Below are positions 25,977-34,659 of a stretch of DNA of 64,000 bases, one piece after another. This DNA is from Aestuariivivens insulae (GTDB taxonomy: Bacteria; Bacteroidota; Bacteroidia; Flavobacteriales; Flavobacteriaceae): assembly GCF_022662195.1 (NCBI RefSeq), contig NZ_JAKMCS010000001.1, positions 124,001 through 188,000 of the forward strand, written 5' to 3'. Positions within the stretch are counted from its first letter, which is position 1. Each line of letters opens with the position of its first letter. Below the pieces are notes generated by a model. It was given only the letters and a program-made list of their open reading frames with translations. It was not told where the DNA came from and did not search any database. The position numbers and the translations under genes are program-made.

Positions 25977-26080
25977 CACTGCGAGAAAACGAAATGAAAT
26001 AAAGTTTTCGTGGCAGTCTTTAATCAGTATAGGTAGGGATTGCCACAAAATCGATATTAATCGATTTTTCGCAATGACAT
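25977..26080. repeat. Two related hairpins (flavobacterial TTGCGA..GGCAAT repeat)
   Basis: Hairpin 1: ACTGCGAGAAAAC (about 25978-25990) pairs imperfectly with GTTTTCGTGGCAGT (ending about 26017). Hairpin 2: ATTGCCACAAAATCGAT pairs with ATCGATTTTTCGCAAT (26039-26076). The second reads as an inverted copy of the first. Confidence 0.65.
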
Positions 26081-26108
26081 AAACTTGACCATTATTGTAT
26101 AGGTTTAT

Positions 26109-26537
26109 CTAACAAGACGTATCTGCAATAATCTTCCATTCACCATCTATTTTTTTGAGAATAATCATAAAAATACCATTGGCATCACCAACCTCACGTT
26201 TTAAAAAGAATTCGCCCATCACGTAATACGAATGGTCCTCAATAGGGGAAACACTATTAATTTTAAAGGTCAATATGCCAGTATGGGCTTTAGTTGGATA
26301 GCCTTTTTTGTACCTGTCTAAAGTGTTTTTCCAGCCATAAGTAACACCACTGGAACCATAAAATTTGAGGGAATCACTTTTCCAGTAGCCTTCCATAAAG
26401 CCTTCCATGTCATAATTATTCCAAGCTATTCTTTGGTCTTCAATTACTTTTTTAATCGCTTTTATATCGTCTTGTTCGGTTTGGGCATAGAAGTTAAAAC
26501 AGGTAAACATACAAATGCTCAATACTAATATTCTCAT
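26109..26537 (-). CDS. Secreted SnoaL-like/DUF4440-type protein
   Basis: Protein of 142 residues from ATG 26537, which gives a signal peptide (MRILVLSICMFTCFNFYAQ); a longer start at 26591 adds an unconserved stretch and is rejected. The mature NTF2-like alpha+beta domain has IKKVIEDQRIAWNNYDMEGFMEGY at its N-terminal helices and ends ILKKIDGEWKIIADTSC. These cone-fold proteins bind small molecules; the substrate is unknown. Single gene. Confidence 0.85.
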   Translation of the reverse strand: MRILVLSICMFTCFNFYAQTEQDDIKAIKKVIEDQRIAWNNYDMEGFMEGYWKSDSLKFYGSSGVTYGWKNTLDRYKKGYPTKAHTGILTFKINSVSPIEDHSYYVMGEFFLKREVGDANGIFMIILKKIDGEWKIIADTSC

Positions 26538-26679
26538 GGTTGTAACGTTATAAATGATTTTAAATATACAAAATAGGGAACTTATGGTCATGGTCTCAGT
26601 ATGCAGTTAGGAAATATCTTAATAACCTAATAGTTCAATAACTTAACCCGTTATGAGTTTTGTGTCAAACTAGTTCCAA

Positions 26680-26735
26680 TTGTCAGTTCGAGTGTCCGCC
26701 AAAGGCGGGACGTATCGAGAACAATTTCACAGACT
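26680..26735. repeat. Dispersed palindromic repeat, copy 3 (partial, with nested insert)
   Basis: TGTCAGTTCGAGTG is followed by TCCGCCAAAGGCGGGACG, itself a small palindrome, and then GTATCGAGAACAATTTC. Only the left part of the repeat is kept. It lies in the 211-bp gap between the SnoaL-like and DUF4407 genes, together with short direct repeats of the form AATAACCTAATA. Confidence 0.7.
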
Positions 26736-26802
26736 AAAATTTTATCAAAATTCATAGTAGGTTAGCCCAATAACCTAATAACTTAATAGCTCAGTAATAA
26801 AC

Positions 26803-27903
26803 CTACAAAGCACTTTTCTGTTTGTTAAAAAAGGCATCGGCTTGCAATTGCAACAACTCCCTGGCTTTTTTACGTTTGTATTGATACAGCTCCTCTTCGC
26901 TTTCAATATCAGTATAAATACGGTCATTAAGCGCATAATCTGCTTTAAGCATGACATCCCTTTGTTTGTTGTTTTGGAGCACAATGGTTTTAACTGCCAT
27001 TTCTTGGTCTTCTAGTTTAAAATCGTATGAGCCTTTTGGGGATAATAGTTTAGCAAAAATTGGGGCCGTTTCTATAGCTAAAAACAAAAGAAATATAAAA
27101 AATGAAGGTAGCCAAGGCAGTTTCCCCAAAGCATTAACACGGGCCATTAATCCATCGAAGTTATTGATGATGGGTTGGGTGCTTGTAATTTGGGTTTCGA
27201 AATCGCCTTGCAATTGTGCTATTTGATTTTCAAGCGTCTTGATTTTTGCTTTATTATCAGCTTTAAGTTGCTGTAATTCAGCCAGGGCGGCATCGTGTTT
27301 TTCTCTTTTCTCTTTATATACGGGGCCTTTGCCTAAAAGCTTAGTGCCTTCACGGCCTTCGGCTTCGGCAATGTAAGTGTCGTACAACGCATTAACTTCT
27401 GCTTCTTTTGTGTTTATTTCATTTTGTAACGCTGTAATATCGTTTTTGAGCGTTGTTATATTTGGAGCAAACTGTGCTTCAATCTGGTTTTTATTGGCAA
27501 GGGTCATGTCATTTTTTTCAGTTAAAAGCACTTGATCAATTTCTTTTTCAAATATTTTTAATTCCAAAGGTTTGGATATTACCACAGCAATTATGACTGC
27601 TAAAATAATTCGAGGTGAAGCTTGAATGAGTTCGTCAACAATATTACCTGTTTTTTTGATGGTCGATACAATATATCGGTCTAAGTTAAAGATGAGCAAA
27701 CCCCAAATAAAACCAAAACAGATAGCAGTAAACAGGTTGTCGAAAACCGTATAAAGGGCATAGCTGGCAGCTATAAAAGCCATAAGAGCGGTAAAGAAAA
27801 CGGTAGCGCCAATACCGGCATATTTGTTTTGTTCACCTTGTGGGCAATCCTCTAAAATTTGGGCATCACTGCCCGAGCAGATAATAAAAAAGCGTTTTAA
27901 CAT
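26803..27903 (-). CDS. DUF4407 family membrane protein
   Basis: Protein of 366 residues. Transmembrane helices lie near 28-50, 60-80 and 95-113, followed by a long charged coiled-coil (about 140-245; TLKNDITALQNEINTKEAEVN) and a fourth helix near 260-280 (FFIFLLFLAIETAPIFAKL), then a charged tail. This order is typical of DUF4407. The N-terminus FFIICSGSDAQILEDCP is also family-typical. Function unknown. Single gene, divergent from the flavoprotein gene. Confidence 0.9.
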   Translation of the reverse strand: MLKRFFIICSGSDAQILEDCPQGEQNKYAGIGATVFFTALMAFIAASYALYTVFDNLFTAICFGFIWGLLIFNLDRYIVSTIKKTGNIVDELIQASPRIILAVIIAVVISKPLELKIFEKEIDQVLLTEKNDMTLANKNQIEAQFAPNITTLKNDITALQNEINTKEAEVNALYDTYIAEAEGREGTKLLGKGPVYKEKREKHDAALAELQQLKADNKAKIKTLENQIAQLQGDFETQITSTQPIINNFDGLMARVNALGKLPWLPSFFIFLLFLAIETAPIFAKLLSPKGSYDFKLEDQEMAVKTIVLQNNKQRDVMLKADYALNDRIYTDIESEEELYQYKRKKARELLQLQADAFFNKQKSAL

Positions 27904-28112
27904 GATGTGTTCGATTTTGATTGATTATGTATTAGAACGTAAAAAGTGATGAAATGTTACATTAATTCCCTTGATACTAGAGGATTTATTATGTGAAGTT
28001 AATTTGAAGTATTCGTTTATGGGCATCGATTAATGACAACATCGTTATGTAACATTTATAACATTCCATGTGGGTTGAATGGACTAATTTTAATGGTATA
28101 AAACAAGAAATC

Positions 28113-29315
28113 ATGACCACAACAGTAGTAATTGGAGGGAACTTCGCAGGAATGACTGCAGCCCTAGAGCTAAAGCGAAAAGGAAAACAAGAACACAGAG
28201 TTATCATGGTAGATAAGTCGCCGTTGTTTTTGTTCATACCGTCATTAATATGGGTGCCTTTTGGAAGGCGTGAAATAAAAGACATTTCTTTTAGAAAAGA
28301 TACCATTCTAAAAAAGAAAGGGGTCGAATTCATGCATGCCGAAGCTTTACGCGTAGATACCAAAATGCAAGTTGTCTTTACCGATAAGGGTGAGGTTAAC
28401 TACGATCATTTAGTGATTGCTACGGGCCCCAAAGTAAAATACGATGTGGCTCCGGGAGTTAAGGAATATGCCCATTATATTGGTACGCCCAATGGCGCTT
28501 TGAAAACCAGGGCTGCTTTAGAAGCCTTTAAAAAAGAACCCGGCGATATAGTTATTGGGGCTACCCAAAATGCCGGATGTATGGGAGCGGCTTACGAATT
28601 TTTGTTTAATGTTGAAAAATGGCTACGTGAACAGCATATTAGAAAAAAAGTAAACTTGTATTGGATTACCCCAGAAACCTTTTTGGGACACTTTGGAATT
28701 GATGGCATGACTGGCGGTGAAACCATGCTTAAATCGTTTATGAAAATGTTCAATATTCACTATAGAACAGAAGTAGGAGTAAAAGAGGTGCAAAAGGACA
28801 AAGTGATTTTAAGCACAGGTGAAGTGATTAATAGTAAGTTTACCATGCTTATGCCACCGTTTGTGGGAGTCGATTTTGTGACAAAATCTGAAGGCCTAAA
28901 AGCGACGCCTGTGGGTTATATTCCTGTAAATGATGATTACAGACATACCGAACTTCCTAATGTATGGGCTGCAGGAATAGCTGTAGATGTTAAGCTGCCC
29001 TTTACACCGGGTAAGGTGCCTTTTTCTACACCCAAAACAGGATATCCCTCTGATGAAACTGGAAAAATTGTAGCCGAAAATATTTATAGGACCTCCCAAG
29101 GCAAAACAAAACTAAAACAAAAAGCATGGGGCAAAATACCAGGCATTTGCGTGATGGACGCTGGTAAAAAAGAAGTTATTATTTTAAGTAATAACCTATT
29201 TAAACCCCGCAGCTTTGCCATTATGATACCAAACGTAATATTCGATTTCTCCAAAGTGTTGTTTGAAAAATACTTCCTTTGGAAAACAAAGCATGGCTAC
29301 TCTCAATTACCATAG
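28113..29315 (+). CDS. Sulfide:quinone-reductase-like FAD flavoprotein
   Basis: Protein of 400 residues from ATG 28113, placed so that the FAD dinucleotide motif begins at residue 4 (TVVIGGNFAGMTAALEL); an upstream ATG at 28068 adds 15 unconserved residues. A second FAD-binding region (VWAAGIAVDV) lies near residue 285. Two Cys, Cys156 (TQNAGCMGAA) and Cys346 (KIPGICVMDAG), match the redox pair of sulfide:quinone oxidoreductases, and the hydrophobic C-terminus fits membrane association. Substrate sulfide is likely but not proven. Single gene. Confidence 0.82.
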   Translation: MTTTVVIGGNFAGMTAALELKRKGKQEHRVIMVDKSPLFLFIPSLIWVPFGRREIKDISFRKDTILKKKGVEFMHAEALRVDTKMQVVFTDKGEVNYDHLVIATGPKVKYDVAPGVKEYAHYIGTPNGALKTRAALEAFKKEPGDIVIGATQNAGCMGAAYEFLFNVEKWLREQHIRKKVNLYWITPETFLGHFGIDGMTGGETMLKSFMKMFNIHYRTEVGVKEVQKDKVILSTGEVINSKFTMLMPPFVGVDFVTKSEGLKATPVGYIPVNDDYRHTELPNVWAAGIAVDVKLPFTPGKVPFSTPKTGYPSDETGKIVAENIYRTSQGKTKLKQKAWGKIPGICVMDAGKKEVIILSNNLFKPRSFAIMIPNVIFDFSKVLFEKYFLWKTKHGYSQLP

Positions 29316-29367
29316 TGGTTTGGTTTGATTTGATTGGAAACAAGGGGCTTAAATTATTGTAGCGTTG

Positions 29368-30246
29368 TTATTTAGAGAGTCCCTTGTTTTTCCTATTAGA
29401 TCGTATGCTTTCTATAACCACTGTTGAAAGGATAATGAGTCCTCCAAAGAAGGTATTCCAAGTAGGGATTTCACCTAAAAAAATAAAAGCAATAAGAATG
29501 CCTAAAATAGGCTGAATGCTACTAATAATACTTGCTGTGCTTACGGTGAAATGCTTTAGGCTATTGACCAGCATGGTGTGGCCTATAGCGGTAGTCACGA
29601 CTGCCAAAAGGATAACATAGGGATATTGTGTAACCATTCCCGAACCATCCATAATGAATAATGTTGGCAACAACACCATACTAATAACCCCTATTTGATA
29701 TAGCATTATCGAGGTGCTATTGTATTGGGGAATCATTAGTTTGGAAATGATATTGCGAATGGCATAAAACAAGGCCGAAAGCAATCCCAGTAAGGCGCCT
29801 TGTACATGAGAGCTTTCCAAGTTAAATTCCGGTGCTAGAATATAAATGCCAATCAAGACCATGATGCCCAAAAGGATGTATATGTAATCGAATTTCACCT
29901 TAATGAATAAAGGCTCGATTAAAGCAGTAATTATGGGGTACACAAATAACGATAGCATACCAATAGCGACATTGGATAATTTTAAGGCATAAAAATAGGT
30001 AATCCAATGGGTAGCTAAAAACAGACCGCTAATAATAAAAAGCAAAAGGTCTTTTTTCGTTTTTAGTTTTAGACTTATCTTTTTATACCTACAAAACGCA
30101 TATAATATAAAAGCGGCCATTATGGAACGCCACCAAATAATTACAGGTACGGGCATGTCTATAAATTTGCCTAAAGCTCCCGATGTGCTTATGAATAATG
30201 TTGCCAATAAAAGGAGAGCAAGATGGTTTAAATGGTTGCTTTGCAT
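29368..30246 (-). CDS. EamA/DMT-superfamily transporter
   Basis: Inner-membrane protein of 292 residues with ten predicted helices in two EamA repeats (about 5-135 and 150-285), including the typical ATHWITYFYALKLSNVAIG and the C-terminal FIFLGEIPTWNTFFGGLIIL. Probably exports an amino acid or other metabolite; the substrate cannot be read. Convergent with the flavoprotein gene; an AACAAGGG/CCCTTGTT hairpin with a T-run (29340-29391) at the junction overlaps its 3' end. Confidence 0.9.
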   Translation of the reverse strand: MQSNHLNHLALLLLATLFISTSGALGKFIDMPVPVIIWWRSIMAAFILYAFCRYKKISLKLKTKKDLLLFIISGLFLATHWITYFYALKLSNVAIGMLSLFVYPIITALIEPLFIKVKFDYIYILLGIMVLIGIYILAPEFNLESSHVQGALLGLLSALFYAIRNIISKLMIPQYNSTSIMLYQIGVISMVLLPTLFIMDGSGMVTQYPYVILLAVVTTAIGHTMLVNSLKHFTVSTASIISSIQPILGILIAFIFLGEIPTWNTFFGGLIILSTVVIESIRSNRKNKGLSK

Positions 30247-30307
30247 AATTGAATAGCCAATGTGTTAGCGATTGAGGTATTGTTGGAGCTCTTTATAAGG
30301 GGCTTCG

Positions 30308-30370
30308 AGAGCCTCGCCCCGATAAAAGCGACTACCGAAAGCGCGCCCCTGGCCCAAACGCCAGGGGAAC
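30308..30370. repeat. GC-rich flavobacterial hairpin element
   Basis: Contains GCCCCGATAAAAGCG followed by a perfect 8-bp stem CCCCTGGC (30346-30353) and GCCAGGGG (30360-30367). The GCCCCGAT.. AGCG motif is a well-known element at gene ends in flavobacteria. It lies between the transporter and dipeptidase genes and is clearly richer in G+C than its surroundings. Confidence 0.65.
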
Positions 30371-30395
30371 ACCCAAATTATTTGTGTTGAATTTG

Positions 30396-31784
30396 TTATT
30401 TGGATAGCTCTGTAAAGTACTTATAAAACAACGGAATGGTCTCTATGCCTTTGAGGTAGTTCCAGACGCCAAAATGCTCGTTAGGGGAATGTATGGCATC
30501 GCTATCCAGACCAAAGCCCATTAAAATGGTTTTGCTCTTTAGCTCCTGTTCAAAGAGTGATACAATGGGGATACTTCCGCCACTACGCTGTGGGATTGGA
30601 GTTTTGCCAAAGGCGTCTTGATAGGCTTTACTGGCAGCCTGGTAGCCAATACTATCTATAGGCGTAACATAACCTTGCCCGCCATGATGGGGCGTTACCT
30701 TAACTTTTACCGCTTTAGGCGCGATGCTTTCGAAATGGGTTTGGAATAACTGGGTAATTTCTTCCCAATCTTGATGGGGAACCAAGCGCATGGATATTTT
30801 GGCATAGGCCTTACTGGCAATTACGGTTTTGGCACCTTCACCAGTGTAACCACCCCAAATACCATTTACATCCAAAGTAGGCCTAATGGATGTGCGTTCG
30901 TTGGTGGAATAACCTGTTTCACCATATACATCGGCTATGTCTAAAGCATTTTTATAGTTGTCTAAATTGAAAGGGGCTTTGGCCATTTCGGCACGTTCTT
31001 CGTCTGATAGTACCTCTACCTTATCATAAAACCCAGGGATGGTGATGTGGTTGTTCTCATCGTGCAAAGAGGCAATCATTTTAGTTAATACATTGATAGG
31101 GTTGGCCACAGCACCACCATATAATCCCGAATGCAAATCGCGGTTTGGCCCGGTAACCTCCACTTCAACATAGCTTAAACCACGTAACCCTGTGGTTATG
31201 GAAGGGGTGTCATTGGCAATCATGCCTGTATCTGAAATAAGGATAACATCGTTTTTTAATTTATCCTGATTGTTTTTTACAAAAATGGCTAGGTTGGGGC
31301 TGCCAACTTCTTCTTCGCCTTCAATCATAAACTTAACGTTACAGGGCAGCTGGTTAGTTGAGGTCATAAACTCCATAGCCTTAACATGCATATACATTTG
31401 CCCTTTGTCGTCGCAAGCACCACGAGCAAAAATGGCCCCTTCTGGGTGTTTGTTTGTTGTTTTAATAACGGGTTCAAACGGAGGCGAATGCCATAAATCC
31501 AATGGGTCTGGTGGTTGCACATCGTAATGGCCGTACACTAATACGGTTGGTAAGTTTGGATCAATAGTTTTTTCACCATAAACGATGGGGTACCCATCGG
31601 TTTTGCAGATTTCAACAGTATCGCACCCTGCATTTTCCAAACTGGTTTTTACGGCTTCGGCTGCTTTTAAAACGTCGTTTTTATAAGCAGAATCGGCACT
31701 TATAGACGGGATTTTAAGTAATTCGATGAGTTCGTTTAAAAAACGGTCTTTATGGGTTTTAATATAAGCTTGTACAGTATCCAT
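30396..31784 (-). CDS. M20-family dipeptidase / metallopeptidase
   Basis: Cytosolic two-zinc peptidase of 462 residues. Zinc and catalytic residues are visible: His86 and Asp88 in VYGHYDVQPPD, an aspartate in RGACDDKGQ, the Glu pair in EGEEEVGSPN and the terminal His in DAIHSPNEHFG. The lid/dimerization domain (about 200-350) carries RDLHSGLYGG. Family members hydrolyse dipeptides such as Xaa-His (CNDP type). Monocistronic, just upstream of the tRNA-Leu region on the other strand. Confidence 0.93.
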   Translation of the reverse strand: MDTVQAYIKTHKDRFLNELIELLKIPSISADSAYKNDVLKAAEAVKTSLENAGCDTVEICKTDGYPIVYGEKTIDPNLPTVLVYGHYDVQPPDPLDLWHSPPFEPVIKTTNKHPEGAIFARGACDDKGQMYMHVKAMEFMTSTNQLPCNVKFMIEGEEEVGSPNLAIFVKNNQDKLKNDVILISDTGMIANDTPSITTGLRGLSYVEVEVTGPNRDLHSGLYGGAVANPINVLTKMIASLHDENNHITIPGFYDKVEVLSDEERAEMAKAPFNLDNYKNALDIADVYGETGYSTNERTSIRPTLDVNGIWGGYTGEGAKTVIASKAYAKISMRLVPHQDWEEITQLFQTHFESIAPKAVKVKVTPHHGGQGYVTPIDSIGYQAASKAYQDAFGKTPIPQRSGGSIPIVSLFEQELKSKTILMGFGLDSDAIHSPNEHFGVWNYLKGIETIPLFYKYFTELSK

Positions 31785-31845
31785 GGATCATATATAAAGT
31801 TCTTTTCAAAAGTATAAAAAAAGAAATGTTTTTAGGGGTTGAAGG

Positions 31846-31875
31846 TTTGCAATTTAAAAATCTTGTTTATATTTG
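31846..31875 (+). promoter_or_regulatory. Consensus promoter of the tRNA-Leu locus
   Basis: TTTG (31846-31849), 18 bp, TATATTTG (31868-31875): a close match to the Bacteroidota -33/-7 promoter. Transcription would begin around 31880 and read through the tRNA half and then the complete tRNA. Confidence 0.75.
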
Positions 31876-31885
31876 CAGTCCTTTA

Positions 31886-31927
31886 GCGGGCGTGGTGGAA
31901 TTGGTAGACACGCTAGACTTAGGATTT
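31886..31927 (+). pseudogene. 5' half of a tRNA-Leu gene (truncated copy)
   Basis: These 42 nt match the first 42 nt of the complete tRNA-Leu at 31960 with two mismatches (positions 29 and 41). They cover the acceptor 5' strand, D-arm and anticodon arm up to just after the TAG anticodon. The match ends there and is followed by unrelated AT-rich sequence, with no T-arm or 3' acceptor strand. Confidence 0.9.
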
Positions 31928-31959
31928 AACCAAATAAAAGTTCTTAAAATTTTGAAAAA

Positions 31960-32041
31960 GCGGGCGTGGTGGAATTGGTAGACACGCCAGACTTAGGATC
32001 TGGTGCCGCGAGGTGTGGGAGTTCGAGTCTCCCCGCCCGCA
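31960..32041 (+). tRNA. tRNA-Leu (anticodon UAG)
   Basis: An 82-nt class II tRNA. The acceptor stem GCGGGCG (31960-31966) pairs with CGCCCGC (32034-32040) and A at 32041 is the discriminator base. The anticodon stem is CCAGA/TCTGG with loop CTTAGGA, anticodon TAG; a short variable arm (GTGCCGCGAGGTGT) and the T-arm GGGAGTTCGAGTCTCCC follow. No CCA is encoded. A terminator follows at 32071. Confidence 0.97.
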
Positions 32042-32070
32042 CTTTTTCACTTAGATATTTTTAATAAAAA

Positions 32071-32097
32071 GCTTCTCAATTTTGAGAGGCTTTTTTT
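32071..32097 (+). terminator. Terminator after tRNA-Leu
   Basis: GCTTCTCA (32071-32078) pairs with TGAGAGGC (32083-32090, one G-T pair) and is followed by TTTTTTT. Confidence 0.88.
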
Positions 32098-32219
32098 GTT
32101 TAGGTACAACATAGGTACAACATTTTTATTTTTTCTCTTTTAATTTTTATTGATCCCATTCGATTTCTTTTAGTTTCAATTAAAAGGCTAAAATCTATTC
32201 GAAGGATATAACAAAACCT

Positions 32220-32450
32220 ATGGTATACATAAATGTGGTCAGGTATACCTTTATAATGATTTTTATGCAATTTAATAGTGTTCCTATAGAGACTGTATCA
32301 AAGCTTTTGGGACACACTAAGTTGTCAACTACTCAAATTTATGCCAGGGTTATTGAGACAAAAATTAGTGAGGATATTCAAAACCTATTAAATCGGTTTG
32401 AGAGTAAAGAACAACTTGAGGGCAAACAAACCCAAACCAATATTTTTTAA
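32220..32450 (+). pseudogene. Tyrosine-recombinase (integrase) C-terminal remnant
   Basis: Encodes only the C-terminal end of a phage/ICE-type integrase: NVVRYTF in place of the catalytic HVARHTF box (the box II His is replaced by Asn, the Arg is kept), then VPIETVSKLLGHTKLSTTQIYARV with the nucleophilic Tyr. The N-terminal and core domains (~300 residues) are missing; upstream is AT-rich sequence with a direct repeat of AGGTACAACAT (32102-32123). The position directly after a tRNA gene is where such integrases sit. It cannot be active. Confidence 0.88.
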
Positions 32451-32461
32451 GGCCAAAAAAG

Positions 32462-32516
32462 AATTCCCTTTCAATATGCTCCTCACAGATTAACGGGAGT
32501 ATATTGAAAGGGAATT
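32462..32516. repeat. Long perfect-armed hairpin between convergent genes
   Basis: AATTCCCTTTCAATAT (from 32462) pairs perfectly with ATATTGAAAGGGAATT (ending about 32515), and CTCC/GGAG extends the stem inside. It may be a two-way terminator for the integrase remnant and the Xre gene, although a clear T-run is lacking. Confidence 0.7.
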
Positions 32517-32535
32517 TGGTAATAAAATAACTTAA

Positions 32536-32751
32536 TTAAAATATAAACAGTTCATAAAGAGGAACCTCTAAAGCCTTTGAAATTTGATATAATGAATAAG
32601 AGGTTGAGTTAACCTTCCCATTTTCTATTTTTTCAATTGCTTGACGGTCTTTTCCACAAGCCCGAGCTAAATCAGATTGACTTAGCCCCTTTTTGGATCT
32701 AATTTCTATAATCTTTTTTCCGATCTTTTTACTTAATTGATCTTTTGTCAT
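32536..32751 (-). CDS. Xre-family (HTH_3) transcriptional regulator
   Basis: Protein of 71 residues made up entirely of a lambda-repressor-like domain (KIIEIRSKKGLSQSDLARACGKDRQAIEKIENGKV). It is divergent from the HEPN-like gene, and palindromes GTCATATAATAATATGAC and TCATATAAAAGTATGAC sit in the gap, so it probably represses one or both. Typical of the regulatory genes of integrative elements; no toxin partner is visible. Confidence 0.9.
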   Translation of the reverse strand: MTKDQLSKKIGKKIIEIRSKKGLSQSDLARACGKDRQAIEKIENGKVNSTSYSLYQISKALEVPLYELFIF

Positions 32752-32784
32752 GTAACAAATTTCATACTATTTAGTTGTTTTTAT

Positions 32785-32843
32785 GTCATATAATAATATG
32801 ACAAACGATATTTTTCATTATATTTATCATATAAAAGTATGAC
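32785..32843. promoter_or_regulatory. Two operator-like palindromes between xre and the HEPN-like gene
   Basis: GTCATATAATAATATGAC (32785-32802) has perfect 7-bp arms. TCATATAAAAGTATGAC (32827-32843) shares the same half-sites (TCATA / TATGA). They are about 42 bp apart, in the 117-bp divergent promoter region. Confidence 0.65.
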
Positions 32844-32868
32844 AGTTTAATTTTAAGTGATAGCAGTT

Positions 32869-33750
32869 ATGAATGATAAATCTAAAACTCGAATATGGTA
32901 CCCTTTGAAAAAGGAGCTATTAAAATTATTAAAAGGAATCATGTCTTTGCATTCCATATATGTTATAAGTGCATTAGAAGAGAAACAAAAACAAACCGTA
33001 TATCATACGCCAAATTGCGTTAATTCCCAAAATCAGGCAACATATACGCTGCTAATAATCACCTATAAACCCATAGCAAAGGATTTAGGCGATCTTATGG
33101 ATGAAATATACCATAAGATGCAACAGCGATGTAGGGTTTATTTAATCAATTATACATTGTCCAAAACAGTTAAGTTATTGGACCTTGGTGATAATTTTTT
33201 AACCCCAATAATACCTCAAGTCCCTTGTTTATATTTAAAAGATGATGCTTTGTCAAGATTCAAAAACTACGGGAGATATTACCATCCAACCATTTATGAA
33301 GAAATAAGGGAAACTTGGACGGTTCGAATGAGACGTGCAAGGTATCTGCTCTATGTTTTGGACAGCGTAGAGCCCATGGAAGACGTTACGGCAAGGATGG
33401 CCATTATGCAAAGTGCCATGGAACAGGTCTGTTTGGGGCTTCTGTATGTATTTTGGGAATTTAGGCCACAGTATTATGCCCTGTCTTATCTTTTCCATCT
33501 ATGTGGTCATTTTACGCAATTGCCTCAGACCATTTTTCCAAAAAGAACATATGGCCTACAACGTAAATCCTATATGCTTTGCAATGCCCACGATATAATG
33601 CGATTTAAATCCAAAACCGAGTTTTCCGATAATGAAGCCGATAAGGTCTATAATAAATGTATACAGTTCTTTGATGAAGCAAAGCGTTTAGGAGATAGAC
33701 ATTTGGAAAGTCTTGAAAAATTGCATTGTAAAAACACCTTGGCTTCATAA
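32869..33750 (+). CDS. HEPN-like protein of an integrative element
   Basis: Protein of 293 residues from ATG 32869 (an in-frame GTG lies 12 bp upstream). The N-terminal ~120 residues resemble a nucleotidyltransferase-type alpha/beta region (TYTLLIITYKP, RCRVYLINYT) without a clear GSxxxxxD motif. The C-terminal ~160 residues are helical (RARYLLYVLDSVEPMEDVT, AMEQVCLGLLYVFWEFRP, YLFHLCGHF, then LCNAHDIMRFK) and look like an HEPN domain. This type of gene is frequent beside BfmA/Xre genes in flavobacterial mobile elements. No function is established. Confidence 0.7.
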   Translation: MNDKSKTRIWYPLKKELLKLLKGIMSLHSIYVISALEEKQKQTVYHTPNCVNSQNQATYTLLIITYKPIAKDLGDLMDEIYHKMQQRCRVYLINYTLSKTVKLLDLGDNFLTPIIPQVPCLYLKDDALSRFKNYGRYYHPTIYEEIRETWTVRMRRARYLLYVLDSVEPMEDVTARMAIMQSAMEQVCLGLLYVFWEFRPQYYALSYLFHLCGHFTQLPQTIFPKRTYGLQRKSYMLCNAHDIMRFKSKTEFSDNEADKVYNKCIQFFDEAKRLGDRHLESLEKLHCKNTLAS

Positions 33751-33769
33751 ACTTAAAAATTGAGTTATC

Positions 33770-34105
33770 ATGAAACAAAAGGGCCAAAAACTTAAAAAGA
33801 TCAAAGACTTTCTCGATAGCCATTCGGGAATGAAAACCGAACTATGTGGAAACCGAACCCGAAAAACAATAAACATTGAAGTTTCCAATAATGAGGATAT
33901 CGCCAGTTACATAGAGGAACTTTTGAAGGTCTGCTATTACTGTTTGGATGGGAATGGGGTATTGGTGTCACCTGCATATAGAAGCAATATTGCCGAGCAC
34001 AGTGTAACAAAAGTTATTGAGCTTATTATGGAGCTATTACCACATGAGCAAATGCACTGTTTGGATCGTATTGATGAAATCCTAAAAAACAAGGTGAAAT
34101 TATAA
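33770..34105 (+). CDS. Hypothetical protein of the integrative element
   Basis: Protein of 111 residues, no recognised family. A basic N-terminus (KQKGQKLKKIKDFLDSH) is followed by a mixed alpha/beta part (YIEELLKVCYYCLDGNG) and a helical end. It starts 20 bp after the HEPN-like gene, so the two are probably co-transcribed. After it come about 700 bp without a gene. Confidence 0.6.
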   Translation: MKQKGQKLKKIKDFLDSHSGMKTELCGNRTRKTINIEVSNNEDIASYIEELLKVCYYCLDGNGVLVSPAYRSNIAEHSVTKVIELIMELLPHEQMHCLDRIDEILKNKVKL

Positions 34106-34659
34106 GCTTGAATTTTTAGATAAATCCTGAATGTTGTTACTCGGCAATGATTAAGGGTTTCAGAATGGGAAAACGGCATTAAGAACAATAAACTCCATTG
34201 CAGCACATTACCCTTCATGTCGTATACTTCATTTCGGGAAAAGCGCTTCATTGCATAACCTTGAACACAAGACCAAAATGCAAAGGGGGCATTTTGAACT
34301 TAAGTTCGCTGGTGCAGGACTTCAAAATAAAGTCGAGCCCATAATAAGTTTTTTTTCAAACTTTTATAATCTTAGAGCTATATATTAATCCAATATTTTC
34401 GAAAAGTAAACGTCGCAAAATATTTGTGTTCAAATTTGTTGGCGCATAAAATCGGCACCCCCAAAGGTTCCCCCAATTTTTCACTTGAAAATTTGAAACA
34501 AAATTTTGTCTTCCGTTTGTGGTATGCTCAAAAATTGTTTACATAAGAAAATTGAACAAGCTTAATAAGGTAAAAATAATTTCTAAGGGGGCAACTGATA
34601 GAAAATCAGTTGTTGGAAAGTTTCATAATGCATGGCATGGTGAAATGACAAGCAAGAGG

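Noticed and set aside
31886-31927. A second functional tRNA-Leu
   Set aside because: Only the 5' half is present; there is no T-arm or 3' acceptor strand.
32220-32450. Active integrase
   Set aside because: The catalytic core and N-terminal domain are missing and the box II histidine is replaced by Asn.
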